The notes beneath the pieces are model-generated. The model saw nothing but the letters and a program-made list of their open reading frames with translations, did no database searches and had not been told where the DNA came from. Below are positions 16,922 to 25,503 of a DNA stretch of 64,000 nucleotides, piece by piece. The translations under genes were made by a program, and so were the position numbers. Every line of letters starts with the position of its first letter. Positions within the stretch are counted from its first letter, which is position 1. The DNA comes from Acidaminobacterium chupaoyuni. Its GTDB lineage: Bacteria; Bacillota; Clostridia; Oscillospirales; Butyricicoccaceae. Where the stretch lies: the NCBI GenBank assembly GCA_047936785.1, contig CP176394.1; one strand, given 5' to 3'.

Positions 16922-17028
16922 ATCGATGAGAGCAACTTAGGATTTTAGGCTCCGCCGCATCGGCTTTTGCGGCGCAAAACCTGTTTGGGGCTGGCGGTTC
17001 CGAACATGGTCAAAATCTATCCGCCGGA
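16922..17028 (+). promoter_or_regulatory. Candidate class III preQ1 riboswitch
   Basis: The queT leader shows a short stem GAGC/GCTC around AACTTAGGATTTTAG, then a GCCGCA/TGCGGC hairpin, then ACCTG able to pair back to AGG in the first loop (pseudoknot geometry). A GGCGG/CCGCC stem ends directly against the GGAG ribosome site. PreQ1-III riboswitches are known upstream of queT in Ruminococcaceae. The class assignment rests on gene context and recalled motif similarity; no covariance model was run. Confidence 0.5.
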
Positions 17029-17035
17029 GAATACT

Positions 17036-17551
17036 ATGTCTATGAATGTAAAACGCCTGGTGCGCTGCGCGATGATCGCCGCGGTGTATGTTACGCTTTG
17101 TCTGGTGCTGGCGCCGCTGAGCTATGGAACGGTGCAGATCCGTGTGGCCGAAGCGCTGACGCTGCTGCCCGTGTTCGGCCCCGAATATATCGTGGGCGTC
17201 ACGCTGGGCTGCCTGCTGGCGAACCTTTTGGGTTCCACTATGGTCGATGTGGTTTTTGGCACATTGGCCACCTTCCTGGCCTGCCTGGTGACTTATTCCC
17301 TGCGCAAAACCAGAGTGCGCGGCCTTGCGATCCCCGCATCGATCCCGCCTGTGCTTTTTAACGCCGTCATCGTGGGCGGCATCGAACTGACCTTCTTTAT
17401 GGGCGAAATGGGCGCCACCGCCAAAATCGCGCTGCTCAATGCGCTTTCGGTGGGGCTGGGTGAAGTGGTCAGCTGCATGATCCTTGGCGTGCTTTTGGTC
17501 AAGCTGATCGAAAGTGTTCCCGCCCTTCGTCACAGTTTTTCAGAAAAATGA
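17036..17551 (+). CDS. queT: QueT-type queuosine-precursor ECF transporter S component
   Basis: 171 aa, six predicted membrane segments. QueT family proteins are substrate-binding subunits of energy-coupling-factor transporters, taking up preQ1/preQ0 or queuine. The GTVQIRVAEALTLLPVFGPEYIVGVTLGC stretch (read in parts: RVAEALTLLP, GPEYIVGVTLGC) is characteristic. The ATG at 17036 follows GGAG with good spacing; the longer frame would run through the structured leader. No ATPase or T component is adjacent, as expected when a shared ECF module is used. Confidence 0.9.
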   Translation: MSMNVKRLVRCAMIAAVYVTLCLVLAPLSYGTVQIRVAEALTLLPVFGPEYIVGVTLGCLLANLLGSTMVDVVFGTLATFLACLVTYSLRKTRVRGLAIPASIPPVLFNAVIVGGIELTFFMGEMGATAKIALLNALSVGLGEVVSCMILGVLLVKLIESVPALRHSFSEK

Positions 17552-17640
17552 TCCCCGCGAGGCCCATGCAGGCGGAAAGCCGCCGCCGGCAGATCTTGCC
17601 GTAAAGCTGCAGGGGCTTTGTTGAAAAGGTGCTTTCTCAC

Positions 17641-17670
17641 AGCGATGGCCGCAAGGTCATCGCTTTTTTT
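17641..17670 (+). terminator. queT terminator
   Basis: AGCGATGGCC/GGTCATCGCT (one G-U pair, GCAA loop) followed by seven T. From here to the HAD gene at 17844 no gene is seen, only a CATGCCG/CGGCATG inverted repeat near 17736-17757. Confidence 0.85.
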
Positions 17671-17843
17671 ATAGTAGGATCCGATAAAAAATGCCTGATG
17701 CGAAACTTGGTCGAATCAAGAGTCGCCCTGCCGACCATGCCGCCGTTATTCGGCATGAAGGAAAGGAAACAATCTTGAAACGCCGCGTTTTGCAGCAGGC
17801 ATTTGTTTTTTTGAAAAGGGCTTGCGGGTGCGGGATGAGAAAA

Positions 17844-18635
17844 TCAGAAGAAACGGCGGATGGCTTCGGCCACGCCGTCGCCATAAGCTGCGGCAGCGGT
17901 ATAATCGGCCACTGCTTTCAAAGCAGGGGAAGCGTTGCCCATGGCGACTCCCATGCCGGCCCATTGCACCATGGCGGCGTCGTTGGAATTATCGCCGCAG
18001 CAAACCACTTCTTCGGCCTCAACGCCCAGATGTTCGCAGATCAGCTGCAGCGCGGTGGCTTTTGAAACATCGCGGCGCATGATCTCGATCAGATAATTTT
18101 TTGAGGCGGCGATGTAAAGATCATCGCCCACCGCTTTTTTCAGTGCTTCGGTGATGGCGGGCGCTTCAGCGGGCTCGACCACCATCACCATTTTCGGGGT
18201 GGTCAGATGCGCCGCCGTTTTCAGATCGCCCACTTCACGATAGGGGCAGTTGAGCAGATCGGGGTCGATGGCCGTTTCTTTGGTATAACGCGCGCAGATC
18301 AGCGTGTCTTCATGATAAAGCTGCACATAATGGCGATGCTCTTCACAAAAGGCGATGATCTTTTCGACCTTTTCGCGGGGCAGGGGGCGCAGGATCTCGG
18401 GGAAACTGCCGTCGGCGCTGCGGATCAAAGCGCCGTTATAGGTGGCCAGCGGCGCGGTGATGCCGAATTCGCGGGCATATTTGCGCGCCGAAGGGAACAT
18501 GCGGCCCGTTGCCAGCGTCACGATGACCCCGCGGTTCAAAAGCCGGGCGACGCCCTCCCGGGCAGCGGGCGTGGCCGTGAGGTCGCGCGAAAGCAGAGTG
18601 TTATCCAGATCCAGCGCAAGCATTCGATAAGACAT
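17844..18635 (-). CDS. Cof-type HAD family sugar-phosphate phosphatase
   Basis: 263 aa. HAD motif I MLALDLDNTLLS at the N-terminus, motif II TLATGRM (about 39), a C2B cap, and motif IV VCCGDNSNDAAMVQWAGMGVAMGNA (read as GDNSNDAAM, about 212). These are the marks of Cof-type phosphatases acting on small phosphorylated metabolites. Its only same-strand neighbour is the methyltransferase-like gene 11 bp upstream, so the pair is probably co-transcribed. The substrate is unknown. Confidence 0.92.
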   Translation of the reverse strand: MSYRMLALDLDNTLLSRDLTATPAAREGVARLLNRGVIVTLATGRMFPSARKYAREFGITAPLATYNGALIRSADGSFPEILRPLPREKVEKIIAFCEEHRHYVQLYHEDTLICARYTKETAIDPDLLNCPYREVGDLKTAAHLTTPKMVMVVEPAEAPAITEALKKAVGDDLYIAASKNYLIEIMRRDVSKATALQLICEHLGVEAEEVVCCGDNSNDAAMVQWAGMGVAMGNASPALKAVADYTAAAAYGDGVAEAIRRFF

Positions 18636-18646
18636 AGGGAAACTCC

Positions 18647-19606
18647 TTATAAAACGATCAGACCGTAGCGTTCGACAAGGCGGCGCAGCAGCGATTCTTC
18701 CAGCTCGAAGGTGCCGTCATACATGGCGCGGCCGCAAAAGGAAACAAGCGCCTGTTCAAACAGCGCTTCATCCGAAGTGCGCAGGCAGAGCGGAAGATGG
18801 ATCATATACTGTTCTTCCGCAAAGCGGGCCAGGGCATCTTCGTCATCGATCACCAGCCGCAGCGAAGCGATGCTTTCCGCATTTTCGGCCTCCATCAGCT
18901 CATCGATGAAATCGGCGGAACATTCCAGCTCGATGTCGATATCGAAGGTGGGGTCTAACAGAAAAGCATTCCCGTTGGAAACGGCGATGAAATAATCGGG
19001 TTCTTTCGGCGGGCAGACCGCCGGCAGATGATCGAAAAAGCCTTTTTCGGCCGCATATTGCGCCAAAGCTTCGGTTTCATGGCTGTCGGCCGCCATCAGA
19101 AACGAAAGATGGGGCAGCGGCCATGTTTTCTGCCGCGCATCCTCCAGAGAAAGCACGGCGCCCAAAGGGATGCGGGCGTCTTCATAAAGCGCGGCGATCA
19201 GCGCAGGCATCTCGGCCGCAGCCTCTTCATCCTGAGAAGTGAGCAGAACCCCGGCACAGCCCATGCTTTGCAGCAGGATCAAAGCCGCGCCGGCCTGCCA
19301 GTTATCAAAAGTTTCGCCGTCGGCATTCAGCGCCAGACAGGCGATAAAAGGCGGCTGCGCCGGCAGATCTTTGCAGGCCAGCAAAGCGGCGCGCTGCTGG
19401 GCGACGGTCATGCCGCAATCGGCCAGCACAGGCGCGGCGCCGTTGCGAAGCGAAGATTTGATCTGCGCGATCTGAAGCGAGAAGGGAAGCGTTTCACCGG
19501 CTTCATCGGCGGGGGCGGTCAGAATCTGCCCGAGGGGCAGCAGATGGCCGCCTTCGGCGCCTGCTGTGGAAAGCACGGCGGGAAACACAGTGGGAAGAGG
19601 TTTCAT
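18647..19606 (-). CDS. Degenerate methionine-synthase-like protein, function unknown
   Basis: 319 aa, not a clear member of any family. Residues about 60-140 (VLADCGMT, FIACLALNADGETFDNWQAG, then a GCAGVLL strand) look like the second half of a homocysteine S-methyltransferase barrel. Neither zinc-cysteine motif (GINC, GGCC) is present. The C-terminal 110 residues (IASLRLVIDDEDALARF, ALVSFCGRAMYDGTFELEESLLRRL) look like a piece of a pterin-binding barrel. So it seems to be a fused, non-catalytic remnant of a MetH-type enzyme kept as an intact frame. An ATG with a rather distant AGGAG is the only sensible start. Confidence 0.6.
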   Translation of the reverse strand: MKPLPTVFPAVLSTAGAEGGHLLPLGQILTAPADEAGETLPFSLQIAQIKSSLRNGAAPVLADCGMTVAQQRAALLACKDLPAQPPFIACLALNADGETFDNWQAGAALILLQSMGCAGVLLTSQDEEAAAEMPALIAALYEDARIPLGAVLSLEDARQKTWPLPHLSFLMAADSHETEALAQYAAEKGFFDHLPAVCPPKEPDYFIAVSNGNAFLLDPTFDIDIELECSADFIDELMEAENAESIASLRLVIDDEDALARFAEEQYMIHLPLCLRTSDEALFEQALVSFCGRAMYDGTFELEESLLRRLVERYGLIVL

Positions 19607-19647
19607 GGTTAAAACAAGTTCTCCTTTTCGTTTATCGCCCTTTTCCT

Positions 19648-21153
19648 TTAGGAAGCGGGCTTGTTGTTGATAATATTGCCCAGCTTATCCACAGTATACT
19701 GGATCGGCTGCTTGGCATATTCGCGGGCAAGCTCCAGCGCTTTTTGCAGCTGGGTGTCGTCCAGAACCTTCTGGCCCGCAAATTCTTTCAGGCGGGCGTT
19801 GATCTTTTGCGCGGTGGCGGTGTCGAGATAATTCTGGGGGGCGATGCCGTAATAGCTGCGGAAATCGTTGAGCGCATCGCGGGTGGCGTTATCGAATTCC
19901 ATCATATCCGCGCCGGCGGGCTTTTTCAAAAAGCCCAGCGCCGTCAAGGCAAGATTCAGCTTGTGAGTGTCTTCCGACCAGTTGGTGATGTTCAGAAAAC
20001 GCTCGGGCACAGGCGCGCATTCCGCGGCGGGATGCAGCTTCAGCTGATTACTTACAGTATATTTTGGCGTGATGCCTACACCGTCATAATCTTTCGAAGA
20101 GGGCGGGATCAGCTGCAGGCCGGTGAGCACCACGGCGGAATTATCATCGAACAGCAGGTGATATTGGCCGCGGGCTTTGCCATAGGTGGTTTCGCCGATG
20201 GTTTCGGCATAGCCCAGATCGCCCAGCGAGCTGACCATGATCTCGGAAGCCGAAGCGCTGCCTTTATCGCAGAGAAGCAGGATCTTGTTGAGGCGGATGC
20301 CGATGCCTTCCGAGGTATAGGTGTCGATCTTGGTGTTGTTGCCGTTGCGCGAAGAGATCGAGAAGAAATTCACATCTTTATCGGGGATGAGGCGGTTGAT
20401 CATGTTGAGCGCCATGTTCACTTCGCCGCCGGGGTTGCCGCGCAGATCAAAGATCAAAACCTTCGATTGCTGTTCGGCCATTTCCTGCAGGGCGAAAACG
20501 AATTTCAGATAGCTGGCGGTGTCGGCAAAGCGGGTGAGCTTCATGTAATAGATGCCTTCTTCCAGCTTGCGCGAAGAGAAATTCGAAATTTCGATATAGC
20601 TGCGGGTCAGAAGGAAAGTATGGTATTTGCCCTGACGGTTGATGGAAAGCGAGACCTGTGTGCCTTTTTCGCCGCGCAGCAGCGAAGAGGCTTTTTCCAT
20701 GGAAAGGCCGTGGGCCGAGGTGTTGCCGATCATGTGAAGGATGTCGCCCACCATCACGCCGGCCTTGGCGGCGCTGCCGCCCTCTGTGAGGGCCGCTACG
20801 CGCAGATCGGAACCATATTGTTCCAGCGTGACGCCAACGCCCACATAGCTGGCGTTGGTGGGGTAGGTGGTTTCATAACTGCCGGCGGGAACATAGGTGG
20901 TATAGCGGTCATAATTCGAAAGCATCGAAGCCATCAGCGCTTCATAAGCGCCGGGGTTTTGTTCAAAAAAGGTGATAAGGCCCTTTTGCAGGGGGTCGTC
21001 GCTGGTGGAAGAGCCCAGCCCATACTGGCGGATCATCTGGGCGATCTCGTTGAGGTTTTTATATTGCTCCTGCGGGGTATAGGCCAAAGCGGGCATGGAA
21101 AGGCCGATCAGCAGAACGGCGGCGCATAAAAGGGAAAGAATGCGTTTTTTCAT
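19648..21153 (-). CDS. S41 C-terminal processing peptidase with PDZ and peptidoglycan-binding domains
   Basis: 501 aa, exported by a signal peptide (MKKRILSLLCAAVLLIGLSM, cleavage near ALA-Y). A PDZ domain (about 95-180) is followed by the S41 core with nucleophile Ser in DKGSASASEI (about 297) and general-base Lys in TYGKARGQYH (about 326). A C-terminal helical peptidoglycan-binding-type domain lies at about 400-465 (NLALTALGFLKKP, LNDFRSYYG). The ATG is chosen over an upstream GTG because GAGGAG is 8 nt away. It probably trims cell-wall or exported proteins; spore or envelope regulation is possible. Confidence 0.93.
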   Translation of the reverse strand: MKKRILSLLCAAVLLIGLSMPALAYTPQEQYKNLNEIAQMIRQYGLGSSTSDDPLQKGLITFFEQNPGAYEALMASMLSNYDRYTTYVPAGSYETTYPTNASYVGVGVTLEQYGSDLRVAALTEGGSAAKAGVMVGDILHMIGNTSAHGLSMEKASSLLRGEKGTQVSLSINRQGKYHTFLLTRSYIEISNFSSRKLEEGIYYMKLTRFADTASYLKFVFALQEMAEQQSKVLIFDLRGNPGGEVNMALNMINRLIPDKDVNFFSISSRNGNNTKIDTYTSEGIGIRLNKILLLCDKGSASASEIMVSSLGDLGYAETIGETTYGKARGQYHLLFDDNSAVVLTGLQLIPPSSKDYDGVGITPKYTVSNQLKLHPAAECAPVPERFLNITNWSEDTHKLNLALTALGFLKKPAGADMMEFDNATRDALNDFRSYYGIAPQNYLDTATAQKINARLKEFAGQKVLDDTQLQKALELAREYAKQPIQYTVDKLGNIINNKPAS

Positions 21154-21207
21154 GGTCACAACTCCTCTGTTTCATGCAGAACAATGGGTGGATGAAGCCT
21201 TGCGTCA

Positions 21208-21238
21208 ACGCGCCGCCCGGCAAAGCCCAGCGGCGCGT
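21208..21238 (-). other. GC-rich hairpin after argS
   Basis: ACGCGCCGC/GCGGCGCGT with a 13-nt loop. It has no T run on either strand, so termination here is uncertain. Confidence 0.4.
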
Positions 21239-21247
21239 ATCAAAACA

Positions 21248-22939
21248 TTACATATGGTCGGGCGCGGTGACGCCAAAGGTGGAAAGGGTGTTTTCGATCA
21301 CCGTCGCCACGCTGTTGCAAAGCGCAAGGCGCGCGTTGCGCAGCGCTTCGGTTTCGGCGTTTTTGATGGGCGAAACGGTATAGAACCGGTGGAACGCGGC
21401 CGCCACGGTGGTGGCATAGCGGTTCATGCGGGCGGGTTCCCGGTCGCGGGCGGCGATGCGGATCTCTTCGGGCAGCTTGGCCAGCTCGCGGATGAGCTCG
21501 ATCTCTTCTTCACTGCGCAGCAGGCTGAGATCGGGGGCGGCGGAAGGCACCACGCCTTCGGCGGCCAGATTTTTCAGGATGCTCTTGATGCGGGCGTGGG
21601 CATATTGAACATAATAAACCGGGTTTTCGCTGTCTTCGCGAACGGCAAGGCCCAGGTCGAATTCCAGATGGGTGTCGGCGGCGCGGGAATTGAAGAAATA
21701 GCGGGCCGCATCGCAGGAGATCTCATCCAGCAGGTCGGAAAGGGTGATGGCTTTGCCGGTGCGCTTGGACATGCGCACCACTTCGCCGTCGCGCATCAGG
21801 CGCACCAGCTGCATCAGAACGATCTCCAGCCGGTTGGAACCATCCAGCCCCAGCGCATCCAAAGCGGCCTTCAGGCGGGCCACATGGCCGTGGTGATCGG
21901 CGCCCCAGATGTTGATGACGCGGTCGAAGCCGCGCTTTTCGAATTTTTCGCGGTGATAGGCGATATCCGCCGCAAAATAGGTATAAAACCCGTTGGCGCG
22001 GCGCAGAACATCATCTTTTTCGCAGCCGAAATCGGTGGTCTTCAGCCACAGCGCGCCTTCGCTTTCATAGGTGGCGCCCTTTTCGGTCAGCAGATTGATG
22101 GTCTCTTCCACATAATGGGTGTTGTGCAGGGTGGATTCGAAGAACCAGTTGTCATAGTGGATGCGGTATTTTTCAAGATCGGCGCGCATCTTGATCAGGT
22201 TGCGCTCAAGACCGAAAGCCACCAGCGCGTCGTGGCGCTCTTTTTCGGGGGCCTGCAAATAGCGGTCGCCGTTGATCTCATAAAAAGCCTTGGCCAGTTC
22301 GCGGATATCATCGCCGTGATAGCCGTCTTCGGGGAACTCGCGGCTGTCTTCGCCGCGGATGAGCTGCTCATAGCGGCAATCCAGCGAAGCGGCAAACTTT
22401 TCGATCTGGTTGCCGGCGTCGTTGACATAAAATTCGCGGGTGACATCGTTGCCCGCGCGGGAAAGCACTTCGGCAAGGCTGTCGCCCAGAACGCCGCCGC
22501 GGGCGTTGCCCATATGCATGGGGCCCGTGGGGTTGGCCGAAACGAATTCCACCATGATCTTTTCGGGCTTTTCGGCGGGGGTGCGGCCGTAATGCTGTTT
22601 TTCTTCTAAAATATTTTTGACGACATTTTCAAAATAAACGGGGGAAAGGCGCAGGTTGATAAAGCCGGGGCCGGCGATCTCGCAGGAAGCAAACAGCGTG
22701 CCTTCCAGAGAAACATTGGCGCAGAGCGCCTCGGCGATCTTGCGGGGGGGCATCCCCAGTTTTTTGGCCGCCTGCATGGCAAAGCTGGAAGCATAGTCAC
22801 CGTTTTTGATATCCTTGGGCACCTCTACGGGTGCGGAATCAAACGGATGAGAAGGCAGCAGCCCCTGTGCTTCGGCCTGATGATAGGCTTTCAGAATCAG
22901 GTCGGAAGCCTGTTCCATTGCGGTCATCACATAGTTCAT
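21248..22939 (-). CDS. argS: Arginyl-tRNA synthetase
   Basis: 563 aa, a class I synthetase that charges tRNA-Arg. An N-terminal Arg-specific domain (1-110), the HIGH-equivalent in SANPTGPMHMGNARGG (about 125-140), the KMSKS-equivalent VRMSKRTGKAI (about 385-395), and a C-terminal DALR anticodon-binding domain (about 435-563). GGAGG lies 10 nt before the ATG. The DUF1934 gene lies 39 bp upstream on the same strand, an arrangement common in Firmicutes. Confidence 0.97.
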   Translation of the reverse strand: MNYVMTAMEQASDLILKAYHQAEAQGLLPSHPFDSAPVEVPKDIKNGDYASSFAMQAAKKLGMPPRKIAEALCANVSLEGTLFASCEIAGPGFINLRLSPVYFENVVKNILEEKQHYGRTPAEKPEKIMVEFVSANPTGPMHMGNARGGVLGDSLAEVLSRAGNDVTREFYVNDAGNQIEKFAASLDCRYEQLIRGEDSREFPEDGYHGDDIRELAKAFYEINGDRYLQAPEKERHDALVAFGLERNLIKMRADLEKYRIHYDNWFFESTLHNTHYVEETINLLTEKGATYESEGALWLKTTDFGCEKDDVLRRANGFYTYFAADIAYHREKFEKRGFDRVINIWGADHHGHVARLKAALDALGLDGSNRLEIVLMQLVRLMRDGEVVRMSKRTGKAITLSDLLDEISCDAARYFFNSRAADTHLEFDLGLAVREDSENPVYYVQYAHARIKSILKNLAAEGVVPSAAPDLSLLRSEEEIELIRELAKLPEEIRIAARDREPARMNRYATTVAAAFHRFYTVSPIKNAETEALRNARLALCNSVATVIENTLSTFGVTAPDHM

Positions 22940-22978
22940 ATCAAAATAACCTCCAAAATATGGTTTCCGGTTTCGGTG

Positions 22979-23401
22979 TTACGCGGGGCGGATCTCAAGC
23001 CTGAGATAGTTGGTGTTGGTATATACATGATCCACCTCCACCGCATAGCTCACCTCTAAAAACCCGCCGTCTTCGCCGAGCTGTGAAGTGAGTGACTGGG
23101 TGATGGTGGAAATGTTCAGCGGGCCGTAATTCGATTGGTAAAGGGCGGTGTGGCGCTGGCCGGCGCAAAGGCGAAGCTGGGAACTGACGGCCCCTGTGCG
23201 CAGGATGGTCAGGGCGTCGGGTTCGATCTTCATGGTGGTTTTGGTGCCTTCCATGCCGGTGAGGGCGCTTTCTTCATAAACGATATAATATTTTCCGCCG
23301 CGCAGATAATATTGGCCGTTTGTCACAAGCTCCACTTTTTCGGGCGATTGATCTTCGTAATCCTGCCGGCCCGAAATAGAAATGATCACATCTTTTTTCA
23401 C
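22979..23401 (-). CDS. DUF1934 (YwiB-like) beta-barrel protein
   Basis: 140 aa from a GTG preceded by AGGAG at 7 nt. A longer ATG start (23434) would place that ribosome site inside the gene. The sequence is a lipocalin-like beta-rich domain: VIISISGRQDYEDQ, GKYYIVYEESALTGMEGTKT, ALYQSNYGPLNISTIT, LEVSYAVEVD. DUF1934 proteins commonly precede argS and their role is unknown. Confidence 0.88.
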   Translation of the reverse strand: MKKDVIISISGRQDYEDQSPEKVELVTNGQYYLRGGKYYIVYEESALTGMEGTKTTMKIEPDALTILRTGAVSSQLRLCAGQRHTALYQSNYGPLNISTITQSLTSQLGEDGGFLEVSYAVEVDHVYTNTNYLRLEIRPA

Positions 23402-23468
23402 GAAAAAACTCCTGATGGGGGCGCTTTTTTTCACGCCCGAAATTTGGCGGAAATACAGATTCCGTCAC

Positions 23469-23496
23469 ATTATAATATCATACCACATTACGGCAA
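23469..23496 (-). promoter_or_regulatory. Promoter of the DUF1934-argS operon
   Basis: Minus strand: -35 TTGCCG, 16-bp spacer, -10 TATAAT. Confidence 0.6.
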
Positions 23497-23552
23497 AAAT
23501 GCAAAAGAAACAGTTCAAAAATCAGCAATTTCAATAAAATGATTAAAAAATA

Positions 23553-23591
23553 ACAAATAGTTCTTTTTTTATTTGTCATTTATGGTATTCT
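23553..23591 (+). promoter_or_regulatory. Control region of the oad operon
   Basis: An inverted repeat ACAAATA (23553-23559)/TATTTGT (23570-23576) precedes an extended -10, TGGTATTCT (23583-23591), with no good -35. This suggests an activated or repressed promoter. Confidence 0.4.
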
Positions 23592-23635
23592 GATAAAAGA
23601 GGCACTTGGCTAATTTTTAGACGGAGGAAGATAAG

Positions 23636-25015
23636 ATGAAAATCAATATGACGGAAACAGTTTTACGCGACGCAAACCAATCACTCATCGCGACCCGTAT
23701 GCCGTTCAGCGATTTCGAGCCCATTCTGGAAACGCTGGATCAGGCCGGCTATTATTCTCTGGAATGCTGGGGCGGCGCAACTTTTGATTCCTGCTTGCGT
23801 TATTTGAACGAAGATCCGTGGGAAAGACTTCGCCGAATTCGCAAGGTGGTCAAAAACACAAAGCTGCAAATGCTGCTGCGCGGCCAGAATATTTTAGGCT
23901 ATAAACATTATCCCGATGACATCGTGAGAATGTTCGTGAGAAAATCGGTGGAAAACGGCATCGATATCATCCGCATTTTCGATGCGCTCAACGATCTGCG
24001 CAATATCGAAGTGGCCGTAGACGAAGCCATCAAGGCGGGCGCCCATGTGCAGGGCACTCTGTGCTATACCACAAGCCCCCTTCACACACTGGAAAAATTC
24101 GTCGAGCTGGCGAAACAGCTGGAACAAATGGGCTGTCACAGCATCTGCGTGAAAGATATGGCCGGCATCATGAGCCCCAAAGAAGCTTATGACCTGGTGA
24201 AAGCCATCAAAGAAAATGTAAAGCTGCCGATCGTTGTGCATACACACTGCACCACGGGTCTTGCCCCCATGACCTATCTCAAGGCCGTGGAAGCCGGCGC
24301 CACGACCATCGATTGCGCCATTTCCTGCATGTCGGGCGGCACCTCTCAGCCCGCCACCGAATCGATGAATTACACCCTGAAACAGTTCGGTTATGAAACC
24401 GGCCTGAATGAAAAGCTTCTGAAAGAGATCAACGATTTCTTCAAGCCCATCCGCGATAAAGCGCTGGAAACCGGCCTTTTGAACCCGCTGGTTATGGGCA
24501 CAGCCACCGACGCGCTGGTCTATCAGGTTCCCGGCGGCATGCTTTCGAACCTGGTGGCGCAACTGAAAGCGCAGAACGCGCTGGATCATTTCCAGGAAGT
24601 TCTGGAAGAAGTGCCCCGCGTGCGCGCCGATCTGGGCTATCCTCCGCTGGTCACCCCCTCCAGCCAGATGGTGGGCGTTCAGGCGGCCACCAATGTGCTG
24701 CTGGGCGAGCGTTATAAAAACATCTCAAAAGAGATCAAGGCTTATATCCGCGGCGAATATGGCCGCGCCCCCGGCCAGCTGAACGAAGAGTTGGTGAAAA
24801 AGGTGATGGGCGATGAAAAGCCGCTGGAATGCCGCTTTGCGGATACCTTGGAGCCGGGCTTTGAAAAGGCAAAAAAAGAGATCGGCGAATTGGCGAAATC
24901 GGATGAGGATGTGCTTTCTTATGTGGCTTTCCCGCAGATCGCGGAAAAGTTCCTGCAGGAGCGCGCCGATAAGGAAAAGAACACCGCATCCTATGTCATC
25001 CGCCAGATCGGCTAA
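23636..25015 (+). CDS. oadA: Oxaloacetate decarboxylase carboxyltransferase subunit
   Basis: 459 aa. Transfers the carboxyl of oxaloacetate to biotin on the separate carrier protein. TIM barrel: TVLRDANQSLIATRMP at the N-terminus, RGQNILGYKHYPDD (about 80), the carboxylated-Lys strand CVKDMAGIM (about 172), and zinc ligands in VVHTHCTTG (about 200). The long C-terminal PYC/OADA domain follows (EYGRAPG). The biotin domain is not fused; it is a separate gene two places downstream. A methylmalonyl-CoA enzyme is unlikely, because that type uses a different alpha subunit. Confidence 0.94.
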   Translation: MKINMTETVLRDANQSLIATRMPFSDFEPILETLDQAGYYSLECWGGATFDSCLRYLNEDPWERLRRIRKVVKNTKLQMLLRGQNILGYKHYPDDIVRMFVRKSVENGIDIIRIFDALNDLRNIEVAVDEAIKAGAHVQGTLCYTTSPLHTLEKFVELAKQLEQMGCHSICVKDMAGIMSPKEAYDLVKAIKENVKLPIVVHTHCTTGLAPMTYLKAVEAGATTIDCAISCMSGGTSQPATESMNYTLKQFGYETGLNEKLLKEINDFFKPIRDKALETGLLNPLVMGTATDALVYQVPGGMLSNLVAQLKAQNALDHFQEVLEEVPRVRADLGYPPLVTPSSQMVGVQAATNVLLGERYKNISKEIKAYIRGEYGRAPGQLNEELVKKVMGDEKPLECRFADTLEPGFEKAKKEIGELAKSDEDVLSYVAFPQIAEKFLQERADKEKNTASYVIRQIG

Positions 25016-25030
25016 GGAGGATAGAACAGA

Positions 25031-25501
25031 ATGTTAGAAGCAAAACTTGCAATCACACAGATCACCCTGAGCGAATCGCTTGTGGTGGCGCTGCTGGGCA
25101 TTGTGGTGGTGCTGGCGGTGCTGGCGCTGCTGGCGATCTTGATCTTGCTGCTGTCGAAAGTGATCCAGATGTCGAACGCTTCCAAAGCGGCAAAAGCCCC
25201 TGCGCCTGCGGCGATGCCCGCCCCCGCGGCGGCCCCCGTTCCCGCGGCGATGCCTGCCCCCATGGCGGCCGCTGCCCCCGCTGTGATGCCTGCGCCTTCG
25301 GCCCCGGTGATGGCGGCTACTGTCAGCGTGCAGGCCGTTCTGCCTCAGACGGAATCGAGAGGCGAATGCGATTTTTACCATGTGGATGATAAAACCGCCG
25401 CGATGCTGATGGCGATTGTGGCCGATCAGCTGGGCGCGCCGCTGAACACCCTGCGCTTTAAATCGATCAAAGAACTGGATGAATCTGTGGGAGGAAAATA
25501 A
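25031..25501 (+). CDS. oadG: OadG-type gamma/delta subunit of the sodium-pumping decarboxylase
   Basis: 156 aa. One N-terminal membrane helix (about 14-45), then an Ala/Pro-rich linker (about 55-105), then a conserved C-terminal segment of about 45 residues (CDFYHVDDKTAAMLMAIVAD). OadG holds the alpha and beta subunits together at the membrane. The gene is 15 bp after oadA and 2 bp before the biotin carrier gene. Confidence 0.85.
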   Translation: MLEAKLAITQITLSESLVVALLGIVVVLAVLALLAILILLLSKVIQMSNASKAAKAPAPAAMPAPAAAPVPAAMPAPMAAAAPAVMPAPSAPVMAATVSVQAVLPQTESRGECDFYHVDDKTAAMLMAIVADQLGAPLNTLRFKSIKELDESVGGK

Positions 25502-25503
25502 AA

